Shown here: positions 5,487-5,774 of the stretch, in pieces
Layout of the letters: every line of letters begins with the position of its first letter
Position numbering within the stretch: position 1 is the first letter of the stretch
DNA from: Candidatus Uhrbacteria bacterium
Lineage (GTDB): Bacteria; Patescibacteriota; Patescibacteriia; UBA9934; GWF2-40-263
NCBI GenBank assembly: GCA_023246275.1
Contig: JAHFIS010000054.1
Span: 1 to 5,774, forward strand
Length of the DNA: 5,774 nt
Direction: 5' to 3'
Position numbers and translations under genes: made by a program
Notes under the pieces: model-generated
Databases searched by the model: none
What the model was told of the DNA's origin: nothing
What the model saw: only the letters and a program-made list of their open reading frames with translations

Positions 5487-5727
5487 GAAATTATTGGCTG
5501 GATTGGCAGTGGCCATCACGTTGGCAAGTGCGATGACGTTCGTGGGACTTTCCTCGAAGATGGGTGGCGCGACGGCTGGTGCCGGCGAGCCTACCGTTGT
5601 TCCGGGGCTTCCCCCAACGACAGTCGACACGACTCCAGATCCGAGCGCGACCTCCGGTCTTGCGACCATGAAGTCGCAGGTAAAGGTTGGCGGCGACGTC
5701 ATCAAGACGAGCGTTACCGTCAAGTAG
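5479..5727 (+). CDS. Small exported Pro/Thr-rich protein, unknown function
   Basis: An 82-residue protein I do not recognise. It begins MNMKLLAGLAVAITLASAMT, a signal peptide or N-terminal anchor (about residues 3-23). A flexible stretch rich in Gly, Pro, Thr and Ala follows (about 28-60, VVPGLPPTTVDTTPDP), and it ends in a short beta-prone, lysine-containing segment (MKSQVKVGGDVIKTSVTVK). There are no cysteines and no catalytic motif. The Shine-Dalgarno at 5467-5471 supports the start at 5479; the ATG two codons later is also possible. It lies 21 bp after the large surface protein gene and is closed by a strong terminator, so it is the last gene of that unit. It could be a small surface partner or filler subunit of its neighbour, which is speculative. 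The downstream terminator and normal composition indicate a real, intact gene. Confidence 0.78.
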   Translation: MNMKLLAGLAVAITLASAMTFVGLSSKMGGATAGAGEPTVVPGLPPTTVDTTPDPSATSGLATMKSQVKVGGDVIKTSVTVK

Positions 5728-5730
5728 CAG

Positions 5731-5768
5731 AAAAGCATCCCCGCCACTGGCGGGGATGCTTTTTTTTT
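5731..5768 (+). terminator. Intrinsic (Rho-independent) terminator
   Basis: A perfect 12-bp GC-rich stem (AGCATCCCCGCC at 5734-5745 pairing with 5749-5760) with an ACT loop is followed by eight T's at 5761-5768. Upstream A's can pair with the first T's and extend the stem to 15 bp. It starts 4 bases after the stop of the small exported protein and ends the 4357-5727 unit. Because of the A's on its 5' side it might also act weakly on the opposite strand. Confidence 0.96.
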
Positions 5769-5774
5769 CGTATA

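Noticed and set aside
1..5774. CRISPR array, tRNA, rRNA or insertion sequence
   Set aside because: No regularly spaced repeats, no cloverleaf or rRNA signature and no transposase or terminal repeats were seen; nearly all sequence is explained by protein-coding genes.

Overview
The window is a GC-rich stretch of bacterial chromosome given over almost entirely to cell-surface and export proteins. Stop codons are TGA, TAG and TAA, so the code is standard. Genes are tightly packed, and Shine-Dalgarno sequences are nearly absent. Large exported proteins are held by plain transmembrane segments rather than LPXTG signals. This combination, with a short signal peptidase I and Ig-like, dockerin and cohesin modules, suggests a Patescibacteria/CPR-type lineage (Parcubacteria-like). 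That placement is inference; no phylogenetic marker is present.

Layout. (1) 1-1104 (+) is the 3' part of a membrane-anchored protein with an acidic Pro/Glu linker, a dockerin-like double calcium loop, a cohesin-like beta domain, a transmembrane helix and a basic tail. (2) 1101-1994 (+) overlaps it by ATGA and encodes a secreted, C-terminally anchored Ig-like protein resembling DUF916/WxL-interacting proteins. (3) 1974-2483 (-) is signal peptidase I, whose 3' end overlaps gene 2 tail to tail by 21 bp. (4) A 42-bp AT-rich divergent intergenic region holds a 17-bp inverted repeat built around a -10 element. (5) 2526-2867 (+) is a two-helix membrane protein of unknown role. (6) 2872-4221 (+), 4 bp later, encodes a larger three-domain protein with the same architecture and a similar N-terminal domain to gene 2. 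(7) 4222-4356 is a 135-bp intergenic region with an extended -10 promoter overlapping an inverted repeat that contains a perfect DnaA-box 9-mer. (8) 4357-5457 (+) encodes an N-terminally anchored, Cys-containing two-domain surface protein with a WxL-like C-terminal domain. (9) 5479-5727 (+) is a small exported Pro/Thr-rich protein whose start codon lies in a perfect 16-bp palindrome. (10) A strong intrinsic terminator closes the window.

Taken together, the genes look like a surface-assembly locus. Several exported beta-sandwich proteins are anchored from either their N- or C-terminal end, two related proteins could bind partners on the outer face of the membrane, and a signal peptidase could mature them. 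The most interesting idea is that a WxL/WxLIP-like or cohesin/dockerin-like adhesion system has been rebuilt here with transmembrane anchors. Domain identities rest on motif reading by eye and need profile searches.
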